Below, piece by piece: positions 11,281 to 22,095 of a DNA stretch of 64,000 nt. The translations under genes were made by a program, and so were the position numbers. This DNA is from Pomacea canaliculata (taxonomy: Eukaryota; Mollusca; Gastropoda; Architaenioglossa; Ampullariidae), in contig NC_037590.1 in NCBI RefSeq assembly GCF_003073045.1, positions 5,792,016 through 5,856,015 of the forward strand, written 5' to 3'. Below the pieces are notes generated by a model. That model had not been told where the DNA came from. It made no database searches and worked only from the letters and a program-made list of their open reading frames with translations. The first letter of the stretch is position 1, and each line of letters starts with the position of its first letter.

Positions 11281-12316
11281 TCAATGTTCACATATTGCGT
11301 TTAATTTGATACCTCTCTGCACCCATCTGGAAAGTCTGCGTAGTTTGTCCTCTCTGGACAAAGATGTCGTCCAGTCATGAACTTCAAATGATCTCATCCA
11401 AGGAAGCAGGTGACAGTCATCGAGCTTTATAACGAGTAAAGACGACTGAGGTGACATCACGCTGGATATTGCTTTCATGCCAATAATATCTGTCTCTAGG
11501 TTTAGTTTCAATAAATCATTTAAATATTCCGAGGACCAGATAATAATGTAGCGAGCACTGTTGTCGATGGCTGTGGACACTGCTGAAAGTATCGGAAGGT
11601 TGGGTGGAATGTCCAGCTCCGATGTACACACCCTCTGTCCATGACCATGCAACACTGGGAGTATCTGATCAATCAGAAGATTCGAATTCCAGTCCACGTG
11701 AGAGATAAAGATGTCAAAATGCTGATTGGAAAAGTTTGTCTTTGCATCGTAGAGATCTTCTCGTCTGTCGATATATCCGAGTCTCAGACATGGAAGAGGC
11801 TGGTCAAGAATGAATCTTCCTGCATATTTTCCAACGCATTTAAGAAATAGATAGGAAAACAGCAGTATCAGAAAAAACACGCAGAATCCTATTACAATAA
11901 CTTTTGTTTCCGAACTATCAAATTCATTTACTACAGCTGTTCCAGCCATATTCACGTAGTGCATGTCCTGTGGCGAGGGAGGTTTAAGGTGTTGCCCGTT
12001 GTTATGAGATGTTCTGTTCTGAAACAGACTCAACATATCTTGCCCTCGAGGTACCACCACCAGTTGATGTTGATGACGAACTTCTAACAGTTCATACTTA
12101 CCAGCCGAGGAGTCATAAAAGCGGCGCAGGAAGTAAACATTGTGATATCCATATGTATTTTCGCACACACATTGATAGTACCTAGGAACTTTTATTCTTT
12201 GTAAAGCAGAGCTGTCATCTAGATTAAGAAGAAATGGAGGAATGATTTGAAAGTTGTAAGTAAAATACAAATAGAGCAGAAAAACCTTTGAGCATCCATG
12301 AAACATATCTGTGCAT
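11281..12316 (-). pseudogene. Ig-TIR receptor B, 5'-truncated copy
   Basis: This is a close copy of the C-terminal half of receptor D (32223-34361), sharing long identical stretches. Similarity starts at CTD-FHGCSK in the membrane-proximal ectodomain and covers the CVCENTYGYHNVYFLRRFY region, the transmembrane helix (about KVIVIGFCVFFLILLF) and the whole TIR domain (FDIFISHVDW, CTSELDIPPN, RYIIIWSSEY, HDW, LSRWV). It ends IKLNAICEH without the hydrophobic tail. The three N-terminal helices and the Ig domain are missing because the sequence breaks at 12316 and continues as a plus-strand ankyrin frame. The frame remains open upstream to an ATG at 12396, but those first residues are antisense to the ankyrin sequence. 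The open frame suggests recent truncation; a short membrane-TIR product is conceivable. Confidence 0.75.
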
Positions 12317-13377
12317 TGGTGGATGTGGGGGCTGATGTCAATGCTGGGCAGTTCACCACTTTGCACAACCGACGCTTCGCCTTGACTCCTCTGCACTTTG
12401 CACTCATCAGGGGCACACTTCCTGCCGCCAGCATTGTAAAAGTGCTGGTGAAGTCAGGAGCGGACCTGAGCTTGGAGGCAGCCAGAGCCGACAGCAGGGT
12501 GCCATGCGTGACGATCGTTAGAGAGTGTTCCTGCGGGATTTGCTTGTGTCTGGGTATCTACGTATTTCCCGATCTGCTGCTTCCCTCACACGGAGCTCGG
12601 TATGACGGTCAGATCAAAAGCGTGGGGACTGCTTTACACCTGGCAGTTAAGCGCAGCTTTGACCTGTCTGATATCCTCTCGGAAAAGCAACACAGACCGC
12701 TGATGAAAGTACCCGACGGTTCAGGCTACCTGCCTCTTCATTCCGCAGTCAAGAATTTAAACCAGAAAGCTATAAAGATCCTCCTTAGTTTGGGTGCTGA
12801 TGTTAACGCCAAGGCGTCTGGAAATTGTTGTATGCTGGGTAGAACGGCTCTTCACATCCTCTTTAATTTCAAGTTAGTAACGAGACTCCATTGTATCTTC
12901 TGCTCCCGCACACTGCAGCCTAGACACCACTTTAAAAAATGCGTGTCCCTTTTGCTGCAGCAACCTTTGGTGGATCTCAACGAGAGAGATTGGCAGGGTA
13001 GAACCCCGCTGCATGTTGCCTGCGAGTCCGGGCACTATGCCTTCATTGAGCAGCTGGTCGCTTGCGGGGCCAACGTCCTGGTGGAGGACAACAGGGGCGG
13101 CTCGCCGCTGTCCTACGCCGCGTGTCCCGCAGACAGGACCGTCCGTGAAATGCTCGTGGACGTCCTTCTGAGATGTGGAGCTGTCGTCTCGTGTCTGAAT
13201 ACACCCTTCTACCGTTCTCCAGTGCGAGCGTTCTACAGCCGCTATGACGTGGCCATCCTTTTGAAGCTGCACAACCGCGGGGCTATAACCCCCCAAGATC
13301 TGAGTTCAATGCTTTGTAGCATTACCATCCCTTACAATTTTGAGGCAAAGTACTGTAAAAGAAGAACAACGCGATGA
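12298..13377 (+). CDS. Ankyrin-repeat protein, probably 5'-truncated
   Basis: The open frame encodes 359 residues with about six ankyrin repeats (LTPLHFALIRG, TALHLAVKR, YLPLHSAVKN with IKILLSLGADVNAK, TALHILF, TPLHVACESGHYAFIEQLVA, SPLSYAAC), and ends KYCKRRTTR. Ankyrin repeats mediate protein-protein binding; the partner is unknown. The first six codons come from antisense receptor-B sequence. The ankyrin similarity starts mid-repeat just after the junction at 12316 (LVDVGADVNA). The real 5' end therefore appears to be lost, and the ATG at 12298 is accidental. It may be a 3' exon of a gene moved here by rearrangement. GC content is visibly higher than the surroundings, as expected for coding sequence. 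Whether it is expressed is unknown. Confidence 0.6.
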   Translation: MKHICALVDVGADVNAGQFTTLHNRRFALTPLHFALIRGTLPAASIVKVLVKSGADLSLEAARADSRVPCVTIVRECSCGICLCLGIYVFPDLLLPSHGARYDGQIKSVGTALHLAVKRSFDLSDILSEKQHRPLMKVPDGSGYLPLHSAVKNLNQKAIKILLSLGADVNAKASGNCCMLGRTALHILFNFKLVTRLHCIFCSRTLQPRHHFKKCVSLLLQQPLVDLNERDWQGRTPLHVACESGHYAFIEQLVACGANVLVEDNRGGSPLSYAACPADRTVREMLVDVLLRCGAVVSCLNTPFYRSPVRAFYSRYDVAILLKLHNRGAITPQDLSSMLCSITIPYNFEAKYCKRRTTR

Positions 13378-13689
13378 AATGGCTGCGTACAGAAAGGATG
13401 GATTGAATCCACACTCCACACGATTTTCTTTGAAGATTGTTAGTTGAGAAACAACCAAAGATAGAATAAAGCGCTGCAACTCATGATTAAGTGAGTGTGA
13501 ACTCCCTCCCCTGGCGTGATGGTGCACCGTGCACGTCTGTTTTTTATTCAGTTATGGCCCCTCGCGGATCACAATTTCTTCAGGGCGGAAGCACGTGTCA
13601 GAAACCTAGACGAGGTAAACTTTAAAACTGAAGAAAAGAGAGAAGATGGTACTATACTTTTAAACATTGTCTTGGAAATCATGGAGAAC
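13378..13689. other. Sequence downstream of ankyrin ORF
   Basis: Holds an AATAAA at about 13466 that could serve as a poly(A) signal for the ankyrin frame. A short frame at 13516-13767 shows no domain. Confidence 0.35.
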
Positions 13690-14004
13690 TCTGTCGCTGA
13701 GTGCATTGGTACAAGCCTTTCTCTCATCTATTTTGTTGATTTTCATGATGATGTTTTTCTAACTTGATGTAAATCTTGTTTACTCCTATTGATTTTTTTA
13801 ATCTGCACTTGCAATGAACATTAAGTGAAGTTACGTGCAAAACTGTGTCCCTGAGTGAATTGTTACCAGCATTTATCTCCTTTTATTTTGCTGCCGGCTT
13901 CGACGATGATCATATGTTTCTAACTTGATGTTCTAAATCTCATTTACTCTCATTGTTTTATATGCACTTGCAATAAAGGTTAGCTGAAGTAACGTGTAAT
14001 GTCC
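13690..14004. repeat. Two-copy tandem repeat, about 155 bp
   Basis: Two diverged copies (about 13694-13848 and 13850-14004) share GAGTG.ATTG.TACAAGC-like starts, TTTCTAACTTGATGT in the middle and GCACTTGCAAT...GTGAAGTTACGTG-like ends. No coding content. Confidence 0.6.
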
Positions 14005-14164
14005 TTATCTTCAACTTTTAAAAAAATACCATTTACTAACAAGAAACGCTACGTGCCAATATTTGGAAAAAGTCTTTCTTACTCTATTTCCACGTCACAC
14101 TTTTTTTGTTTCTCTCTCTCACACACACAGACATACGTGCTCACTCACGCATACAAATTCTTTA

Positions 14165-14420
14165 TTTTCTTCATCGTCTGATGTGCTACAGTTGTTGCTA
14201 CCAATAAGCGCTGGAGTCGACGATCTTTGCAGTCTCAGTGACAAATGTCAATCACAGTGAAGTGTCCAAGTCAATACAAAGATAAATCTGTTCTTTTCAC
14301 ACAAAAAAAGCGACCTTAGGATGCTACTAAGTGCGTCGCCGCTTTGTGACCGTAAAAGAAAAGAAAATTTAATACAAAACAAGGGATATTAAATTTCAGC
14401 GGTTGTCCCGTTACAAACTT
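14165..14420 (+). pseudogene. Relic of small orphan membrane-protein gene (3' end)
   Basis: Aligns with the 3' coding end and 3' flank of the small membrane-protein genes at 38710, 41125 and 53218. Shared strings include TCATCGTCTGATGTG-TACAG, TTGTTGCTACC, GTGTCCAAG, AAGATAAATCTG and CCGCTTTGT-ACCGTAAAAG. The membrane-spanning part is not present upstream. It places an ancestral small gene about 1.9 kb from the break end of receptor B, the same TIR(-)/small(+) order as in the two intact pairs. Confidence 0.7.
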
Positions 14421-16560
14421 ATACAATCAGCTTCCGGATGACTATCAGTGCATAGTCCACATGGCGGAGCAAGTCCAAGGAAAGCCGAGGCGAGACACTT
14501 TCTACTCAAAAGGGAGATAACAATTACCTCAATGTGCTTTCTCTCTCCGTTATGTTTCTCTTTCACTCTCTCAATGACGAACATGTCAAATGACCACCTT
14601 CTCCAAATTTACTCTGCGTGTTAGATTAAAATACTCCAAGGTTCTTTCTCTCTCTATGTATTGTTTTCTTTCGTTAGGATTTCCTAACAGTTTCAACAGG
14701 AACACATCGTCCACGATCGAGCCTTAGATAACAGCAATATTCCGAACACAGACAACAGAAATATTTATAACATCGACAACGGCAAAATATTCCCGTTACA
14801 TTTGGTTGGGTCGAACTCGCACTGGTTTCAACCGCCGACACACACAGGAACGCATGCACGTTCATTTCTGAGAAATGTGTCTATGGAATGAAATGTTTTT
14901 GTAAAATTGTGATTCAATAAATAATGCAAAAAAAAAAAAAAAAAAAATGTGGTGGAGAAGCAGATAGGAGAGCTCTGGCTCATTTTGCACGACACAGAGC
15001 TCAAGGGCAAATAATTGTAGCGATGTTTATAGTTAGCGGGGAATTTTTAAAATGTAAGCAGAATATTCGTCTGAGTATAAGTCAGCTAAAAATATTCTCA
15101 GAGAAACGCATTTGGGTATAATTTTCAGGAACTACAGCAGTTTTTCTTCAATTATTGTTGACACTGCACACAGGTATCACTGAAGATTATTCTAAGCAGA
15201 AAATGCATTTTAGTTACAGGTGTCAAACACTGAATTTCAAGAATTACACCGTAGTTCTAAGACTAGGAATGTACCAGGATATGAGAACCCAATTCTAACC
15301 GCACTCTTTCCTGGACTACACTGCTCGCAGCCAAATCGTAAAGGATTTCGTCAGAATTTACATCAGGTAGGCCTACGGGGATGCTTAATGAGTTCGAATG
15401 ACATCGTGCATCATCTGCTTACTGCTTAGTGTGTTGTCCAGAAAATTGTCGACGATGACCCCTCCATGGCACTGACACACACACACAGACCCGAATTTTT
15501 CCACAGTCGTCACCCGTCTTGTTACTGAAGTGATCCCCCAACCCACACCCACCCCTGTTTTGTCCTTACACGATGGAATTCTTTACTTTAGCAATTTTTG
15601 GGTGAAAGGTCTTGACATAAAGTCCAAGAAATAAGCATAAATGTGACTTCATCTAGAATCAAAATGTAGTGTTTAGTTACAGCGCATCGTTCGTTGATGT
15701 GAGGTAACTCATGTGTAGCTGCGTTAATCAGTTAACAAGAGTTTGTTCCCCTGTCCTATGTCGCGACTTTGGTGTCCGTTCCGCTGCGACGACTTCCTAT
15801 ACCCGATATGGCGGTCTAATAGATGTTTGCTGTTATACGTGTTGCTGAAGTATTAATGAAAGAGTCAATGCCAGAAGTTTAAAAATTGTTTTCCCCTCTC
15901 TAGTTCTTTTTTAAAAAAAATTCTTCAGCATTTTCTCTGTTACAAATATCAGTTGTTTCATTCTTTATTACTTTTCAAATAAATGTTGCAATGTCAAATG
16001 TTATTCATATATAAAAGCAAAGAATGTTATTGAACAAAGAAAAAAAGTATAATGAATCTTGGTTCTTTCAAAGAATTATAATATCTTTGTGTACTGACAG
16101 GAGTTCATGGCACTTTCAATTATCATGTGACTCTTTAAATGAGCTTGGATCCAACATGCAGCTTTACACACTCTCAGCAATGTCAACATTTGTTGTTAAA
16201 ATAAACTCTTTCTCTAATAGAAAAATCAACTTTTTTTTTGAATAGCCTTCAATCAAAATTTTAACTTTTCAATAGCTTTCAATCAAACTTAGGATCTGAT
16301 GATGATGATGCAACCTGACATGCTATTTGACATTAGCAACAGCAACGTAAAACACAATACTTAGCAAACCACTAAAAGGCATACTAGATTCTTATAGTGT
16401 CTAAAGTCTAAAAGATAATAAAATCATTCAAGGCATGTGTGAAGCAAGAAGACCTGATGTCAAAATGCTCTAAGCTCAAGTTGCTCTTTTTTTCAAATTA
16501 TTGATCTTCAGATGAAAAATTAACACACAGACTGCACTAGTGAAGTTACTCGCCACTTCT
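14421..16560. other. Intergenic, no gene recognised
   Basis: AT-rich with a poly(A) run at about 14930-14947 that could be the tail of an unnamed retroposed repeat. No domain-bearing frame on either strand. Confidence 0.4.
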
Positions 16561-17050
16561 TCATGCATAATGATTTTTACTGATATCAGTAAGCGTTTTG
16601 TCAAACAGCCTGGGCTGGCAACTTGAAAACAACTTATTACACCCCTTACGCGTGAGGTCTCTCATCACTCTCACACCATATGCTCGTTCACAAATGATCT
16701 TCTTATAGCAACTTTATATACACTGCACTATTGAGCTTTAACTGTGGGTCAGTATATGCCTTTACAAATGGTCTCAGTGCCTAAAAGCAGCTTTACATAC
16801 ATTACACTGGTGAGTTTCCACACAATGTACTATTTTAACACCATGTACTATTTTAAGGTACATGATCTTTTGAAAGCTATATAACATTCCATACACAATT
16901 GACATCTCTCATCACTCTGGGCCAGCATGTGTCCTTTTAAATGATTGGATCACTTAAATGTAGCTTTATAAAATCTGAGCTACTTAGTTTTCACATCAAT
17001 GTGCATGAGCACGTGGCCTTTTAAATTGCTTAAGCGTTAAAAACTGTTTT
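16561..17050 (-). pseudogene. Decayed C2H2 finger repeats downstream of zinc-finger gene
   Basis: On the minus strand the sequence keeps the rhythm of the fingers in the neighbouring gene: recurring copies of the antisense blocks CACTGTG..CA.CATGTG.CTTTTTAA, TTAAA.G.AGCTTTACA and CA.TGGT.A. Examples lie near 16700, 16790, 16930 and 17010. Stops and length changes interrupt every copy. The zinc-finger array therefore once had several more fingers, now lost behind the present stop codon at 17058. Confidence 0.6.
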
Positions 17051-17057
17051 TTCTAGG

Positions 17058-18140
17058 TTACTCACTACTATGGACCAGCATGTGCCTCTTCAAATGGTTT
17101 GCACGCTTAAATGTAGCTGGACACAAGCTGCACAGGTAAGATTTCACATCACTGTGTGTGACCATGTGTTTCTTTAAATAACCTAAACACTTAAATGTAG
17201 CTTTACACGAACTGCACTGGATAGGTTTAACATCACTGTGGACCAGGATGTGTAGTTTTAAGAGCTCTGAGTTCTTAAAAGTAGATTGACACAAAGTACA
17301 CTGGATGGGTTTCAAATTACTGTGGACATACATGTGTCTTTTTAAGTGGCTTGAGCGCTTAAACGTAGCTTTACACAAGCTACATTGGTAATATTTCTTA
17401 TCACTGTGGACCTGCATGTGTCTTTTTAAGTGGCTTGAGAGCTTAAAGGCAGCTTTACACAAGCTACACTGATAAGATCTCTCATCACTGTGGACAAGCA
17501 TGTGTCGTTTTAAACGGCTTGAGATCTTAAAGGCAGCTTTACATACACTGCACTGGTGAGGGTGAAGTTGCACTTCACTGTCGGTCTTATTCTGTTGACT
17601 TTCTACATTATCCATAACCTCACGAGCGTTACACCTATGAACACTCATTTCTTGACATTTCTCATAACTGTCATTCTGCCATATTGCAGGTCTGTCTGTC
17701 TCAGTCTTCTCCTTTTGACTGCCTTCTTGTTCTTCTTTAATCACAATCTGCTCTTCTGTCTTTATTCTATGTACAAAATCTTGCTCAGGTTTAATTGAAC
17801 AATTGGCACATTGAAAGTGGTACTCCAGTTTCAAAGTGCTTTCACACTTGCAGTCTGACTGCTCAATGTGTGTAGCATGCTCTAGTTTCACCATATGACT
17901 AGGATCTTCTTGCTTGAACACAAGCTGCTCTTCTGTCTTTGCACCATGCACAGAATTCTTGTCAGGATCCTGCTTAATTAAACAAGTTACATCTTGAGAA
18001 CTGAACTCCAGTTTTACACCTGGTTCATGTTTCCAGGTTGACTGCTGAAACTCAGATTTTATGTGATCAGCTACAGAGGTCGGTTCGCTCTTTATACTGA
18101 TCATACATGGGACCTGGTCATGACTGTTTCTGGCCGACAT
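17058..18140 (-). CDS. C2H2 zinc-finger protein, six fingers
   Basis: The open frame encodes 360 residues. Six consecutive C2H2 fingers lie at about 197-217, 225-245, 253-273, 281-301, 309-329 and 337-357, each of the form CSxCKAxFKxSSxLKRHMxVH. Linkers read HSDxKxYQ rather than the common TGEKPY. The N-terminal half has no KRAB, BTB or ZAD domain but carries about nine sumoylation-type motifs (IKSE twice, VKLE, IKQD, VKLE, LKLE, IKPE, IKTE, IKEE), suggesting heavy SUMO control. Such proteins act in the nucleus as sequence-specific DNA-binding regulators; the target is unknown. The ATG at 18140 gives MSARNSHDQV; a CRE lies about 410 bp upstream. A single coding exon is sufficient. Finger sequences are very alike, so the array expanded by recent tandem duplication. 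Confidence 0.85.
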   Translation of the reverse strand: MSARNSHDQVPCMISIKSEPTSVADHIKSEFQQSTWKHEPGVKLEFSSQDVTCLIKQDPDKNSVHGAKTEEQLVFKQEDPSHMVKLEHATHIEQSDCKCESTLKLEYHFQCANCSIKPEQDFVHRIKTEEQIVIKEEQEGSQKEKTETDRPAIWQNDSYEKCQEMSVHRCNAREVMDNVESQQNKTDSEVQLHPHQCSVCKAAFKISSRLKRHMLVHSDERSYQCSLCKAAFKLSSHLKRHMQVHSDKKYYQCSLCKATFKRSSHLKRHMYVHSNLKPIQCTLCQSTFKNSELLKLHILVHSDVKPIQCSSCKATFKCLGYLKKHMVTHSDVKSYLCSLCPATFKRANHLKRHMLVHSSE

Positions 18141-18547
18141 AGCTTCCTGTTCTTATTACTTTACGTTTGAGTTTTTTTGTTTGTTAAAGTAGACTGAATT
18201 TTCACACGAGACAATCTGCATATATCGCGGAAAAATACCCAACATTTTAACTAACCTATATAATCGTTGAAGTGGCGGAGTACTTTCAGTTCTTGCCTGG
18301 TAACACACTGTACCCTACACGTCAGTCCGCGATGGGTACTCCCGGGTGGACTAGTCGCACAAAAACACAGCAAAGATCATTGCCGCACAACTGTAGTTTC
18401 ACTCAGAGGCTGGCCTGCCGTATCTCCACTGTCACGTCCAGACTGAATAAGCCTCTCTCAACCGTCAAGCCACACTACTTACTCCATCCCCGCAGAATCT
18501 TCTGGTCATGACCTTTCCCTGACCCCTCCCCCCATAATCCCGCCCTG

Positions 18548-18555
18548 TGACGTCA
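18548..18555. promoter_or_regulatory. Full CRE palindrome TGACGTCA
   Basis: A perfect TGACGTCA lies in a short GC-rich, C-rich stretch (about 18480-18600), about 410 bp upstream of the zinc-finger start codon. This is the kind of site bound by CREB/ATF factors in TATA-less promoters. Its role here is inferred from position only. Confidence 0.45.
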
Positions 18556-18589
18556 TGGCCTTGCCAACTGGGTCAGGCGACTTCGGGTG

Positions 18590-20480
18590 TAACATGGGTG
18601 GACAGTTGAAGGCTTGAGAAAGGGACAGTCATCTCTAATTACTATCCAGACGAGACTATTTTATTGGAACGCGGGTTTTTGTTTTTGTTTTGTTTTCACT
18701 CTTGTACGCATGCGCGAACTGCCCCACCAAGCTGTATAAACCCTGACCTCGACTTCGCGAAAGAAACGATTGCTCGCGTGACCGAAGCTTTCATTCAAAA
18801 CAATAAAAGTAATAAATGCTGAGATGAATGTGCCTCAAGAGTGATGTTAAAATTAAATGAGAAAGTTGTGACTTGCTCTGATGAACATTGTGACAGTTAG
18901 CACTGAGAAGGAACGAGTTAAAGACAACGGAGAACAAAGATGTGGAACAGAGGACTACACCATTGGATGGTTTCAATATATGTTCAACAACCAAAGGAAT
19001 GATAATAATACTGGATTTGCTTCTAAGACTTTCTTTTCAAAGTAAACAAAAAATACCGAATATATTTTCAGGTAGAATTCCTTTTATAAATTATTGTAGA
19101 GTGTTTATAGGTATCCTTGTGTTTAGGAAGGAAAGCTGGTTTCCTCAGAAAGTGACTAAAAGCAGAAAAGGAAACCCGAGAATGAAGAAGCTGTCAAGAG
19201 CATCAGTAAAGACACATCAGAACACGAACTACTCAAGGCATTCCAAAATGTCAGTAAGCTAGTGTGTAGCACGCTGGAGCAGTTGTCAGAGAAGGTGGTA
19301 GACAAGAAGAATAGAGGAAAAGGAAGGGTCCGGTGACCTGTTACAGGTGTGAAGAGGAGGGTCAATTTTCGCGACATTGTCCAGACCCGGCGACCCGGGC
19401 TCACAATGAAAGCGAGCAAGGAAGTTCAGAAAACTAGGAAGGGTTAAGAGTCCCGAACTTGACCCGTGGAGGAGGGACAAGTGTCGGCATAAAACTTGCA
19501 GACACGGACCAGAGGAATGTGTTTGTACTCGCAAGAAAGAGAGAAAGAAAGAGAAAGGCATAGAGGTCCCTAGATGTCTGGTTGAGGTAAAGGGAGAAGA
19601 TTTGTTCGTCCCTGTTACAAACTTTAAAGAAGTAAAAGTAGAAGCTAGCGACAGTCCTTGGTCTGCTAATGTTGAGTTAGGGAGGAAGAAAGATGTGTTG
19701 TAAAAGAGAAGAGTGTGTACAAGGTTGTGGGAAGCGATTCAGGGTACTGGCTCGTGCGCATGCGCGTGGACAGGGGTTGACCGATCAGGCTGCAGCGAGA
19801 GAAATTCTGCCTGGGGCAGTGACGCGTGTTGTCCTGTCGGTGACAGGAAAGATGATACGGGTGGATCGTGAGAGGTCAACCAAAGCGAGGGGCGGCACCC
19901 GCGAGTGATGATACCTCCGCTGACTTGCCCGAGGGTGGCATGCAGGGTGACATGTCTGGCACGTCTCTAGAGGGTAGAGGCTGAAGCTAATGAAGTAGTT
20001 AGTGACAGTAGCTCTTTATGTGTTCCTGGTGTGCCAGAATGTAATCCCTGTGTGTTACAGGAACAGTATGGGCGGAGAGAGACTGAAACTAATGAAGTAG
20101 TTAGTGACAGTAGTCCTCTGTGTGTTCCTGGTGTGTCAGAACGTCCCCCTCCCCCTCATCTAATCACTCCTTTTACGGAGAGAAAGGTGCGTCAAGCCTG
20201 TTCGAAGGGCTATTCAGTCAGGTGTTGGTGAAGCAGAACCAAGCACGAGTGGAAGGCGAAGCCGCCACCAACCTCCGGGTACCCTGCGAGGTTACCAAGG
20301 ACGCCACCACGCGCCAGGCTGCAAAGATGCTGAGACCAAAAAGGGAAGCACCTGCCGTACACTTTCTGCACGTGACAGTGACCAATCGCAAGTGGTGTAA
20401 GTTTTCTATGGACGCTGGAGAAGATTCTGGAGTTTTTGAAGATGCTTTGCCAAATGTCAAAATTTAAGACGAACTTTGTC
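18590..20480 (+). mobile_element. LTR-retrotransposon fossil, copy B
   Basis: A retroviral-type CCHC zinc-knuckle region (VTCYRCEEEG...) at about 19335-19385 marks a gag nucleocapsid. The next about 1.1 kb is collinear with fossil copy A at the left edge of the window. Upstream, a TATAAA at about 18733 followed by AATAAA near 18800 could belong to a decayed LTR. A GC-rich stretch at about 20640-20830 could belong to the other end, but I could not match the two as direct repeats. The element is broken with several breaks and lacks recognisable reverse transcriptase. Likely Ty3/Gypsy-like; the core 19140-20480 is firm and the outer limits are uncertain. Confidence 0.5.
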
Positions 20481-20639
20481 AAGATAAAGAGACTCATAAA
20501 CTGCACAAGAAAAGTGAAAGAACTGTGAAATGACTTGTGCATGTTGGACTTGAGAAACCGATTTACAACTGAGAAGCTTGAACATGTTCTTGATTTTAGA
20601 AAATGTTTTGAAATTATTATATTTGTTTTAGACTAATGT

Positions 20640-20835
20640 ACACATTAGGTCTGAGGACAGGGGAGTGTAGAGGGAGCGCTTGTTTAGGTCAGCGGGTACT
20701 ACTGACAGTGCCTGGTCCCTCCGCCCCACATCCCCTTCCACCCCAAGCGTGGTCATGCGAGCGGCGCGGCGCGAGACGGACAGCAACAGAGGGTGAGGTA
20801 GTACCCGAGCTGTCCGGTACAAACAGCTTCTTTTA
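20640..20835. other. GC-rich island after fossil copy B
   Basis: A short stretch of clearly higher GC (for example GCGAGCGGCGCGGCGCGAG) in AT-rich surroundings. It may be the terminal part of the fossil element or an old promoter. No frame with domain character. Confidence 0.3.
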
Positions 20836-21369
20836 TCCTTCCTTTTGATATTTCTTCTGTCAAATGTAAAATTATACAGGTAGAAAATTGTACATTTTAT
20901 AAGTAAAAGTCAAAATAACCCTGGACTTATTTGCATGCTGAAAACCTGCTTAAAGCTCCAAGATTATTTTCATGACCTGTAAGGAAATATTGCATTCACA
21001 TTATAATAAATAAATTTCATAAGGGAATCAATTAGATATTCATTAAACTAAAACCAGAAAGTAGAATTTGTAACTGCAGTCACTGAATATTTCTTAACAA
21101 CACATTTGCTGAAAATTGTATTTTTATTTATAATTTATTACATACATAACTGGCATCAATTAATAATAATTTCTAGAATGCTAATGTAAATAGTTATTAA
21201 TACAATCCTTAAATTGAAAATATACAATGTATGTTATATCACTTTCAAATGCGAATACACAATGATAATATCCTTCTTTTGAAGTGTTCGTGTTTTTTTA
21301 CGATCATTTTAAAGTGATATTATTTTTATAGTCAGTCGCAAAGGTAGTAGCATTTCATGCTCCTCCGGA

Positions 21370-22095
21370 GTTACCATTCTGCTAAATAAGGGTGTAACGA
21401 TCCTAGATAGTCGCTGGAGTAGCGGACTACCTCCAACCACTGACCTGAACTGCTTCATCATCTTTATCTAATTTTGTCATCTACTTCAACGGGCATGCCC
21501 TGTGTAGCTATTTATAGCATCCACATTCTGCAAATAATCTGTTCTCGCACAATATCAAGGTTAGCCTGCTCTTTAAATTACTCAGCTTCCTAATTCTAAC
21601 TTTTGATTGAAGTATTTCCTCCCTGGTCTTAGGGTTTTATTCTATTCTTCTTAAAACTTCATTCAGTTTCTTTCGTCTAATTGCACTCTTTTTTTTTTCC
21701 TTTCTTTCTTCCTTTGTTAATTTGTGATGTATTTATTTATTTTGCTAATTTGTGATCTGTTTATTTACTTATGATGTTTTTTTTTATCTGCACTGAGATT
21801 GCATCCACTGTACAAGCAGACAAAAGTGGTTACATGTGAACTGAAATCGCATACAAATATAAAGAAAATTTAATTGTAAATAATCAGTATATATTCTTTA
21901 AAGTGTTCAGTATCGTGGCAAACACATGTTAACAACATTAACTGAAGATAACTGTAGGTAGTTATGAGCTACAGAAAATATACTGGCTACTTCACACAGA
22001 CTGTAGTGTCCAGGCAACACAGTTTGTTAGTTTAAATTCATTGTGACTCCAGGCACTTGTAAAACAGGGTAAACAACCATACAAACTTGAAGGTA
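21370..22095. repeat. Paralogous cluster segment (matches 51470-52340)
   Basis: Diverged but collinear with about 51470-52340: shared strings include CAACGGGCATGCCCTGTGTAGC versus a one-base variant, ATAATCTG, TTAATTTGTTATGTATTTAT, TATACTGGCTAC and CATTGTGACTC-AGGCACTTGTA. In the right-hand copy this segment lies between a TIR receptor and a small membrane gene. Its presence here implies that a third receptor/small-gene unit once stood in this part of the cluster. No coding function seen. Confidence 0.65.

Noticed and set aside
17556-17798. Hydrophobic plus-strand frame in the zinc-finger gene
   Set aside because: Antisense shadow of the zinc-finger coding sequence, which has clear domain evidence.
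18590-20835. Defining exact LTRs for fossil copy B
   Set aside because: The candidate end regions could not be matched to each other as direct repeats by eye, so only the internal similarity to copy A is claimed firmly.
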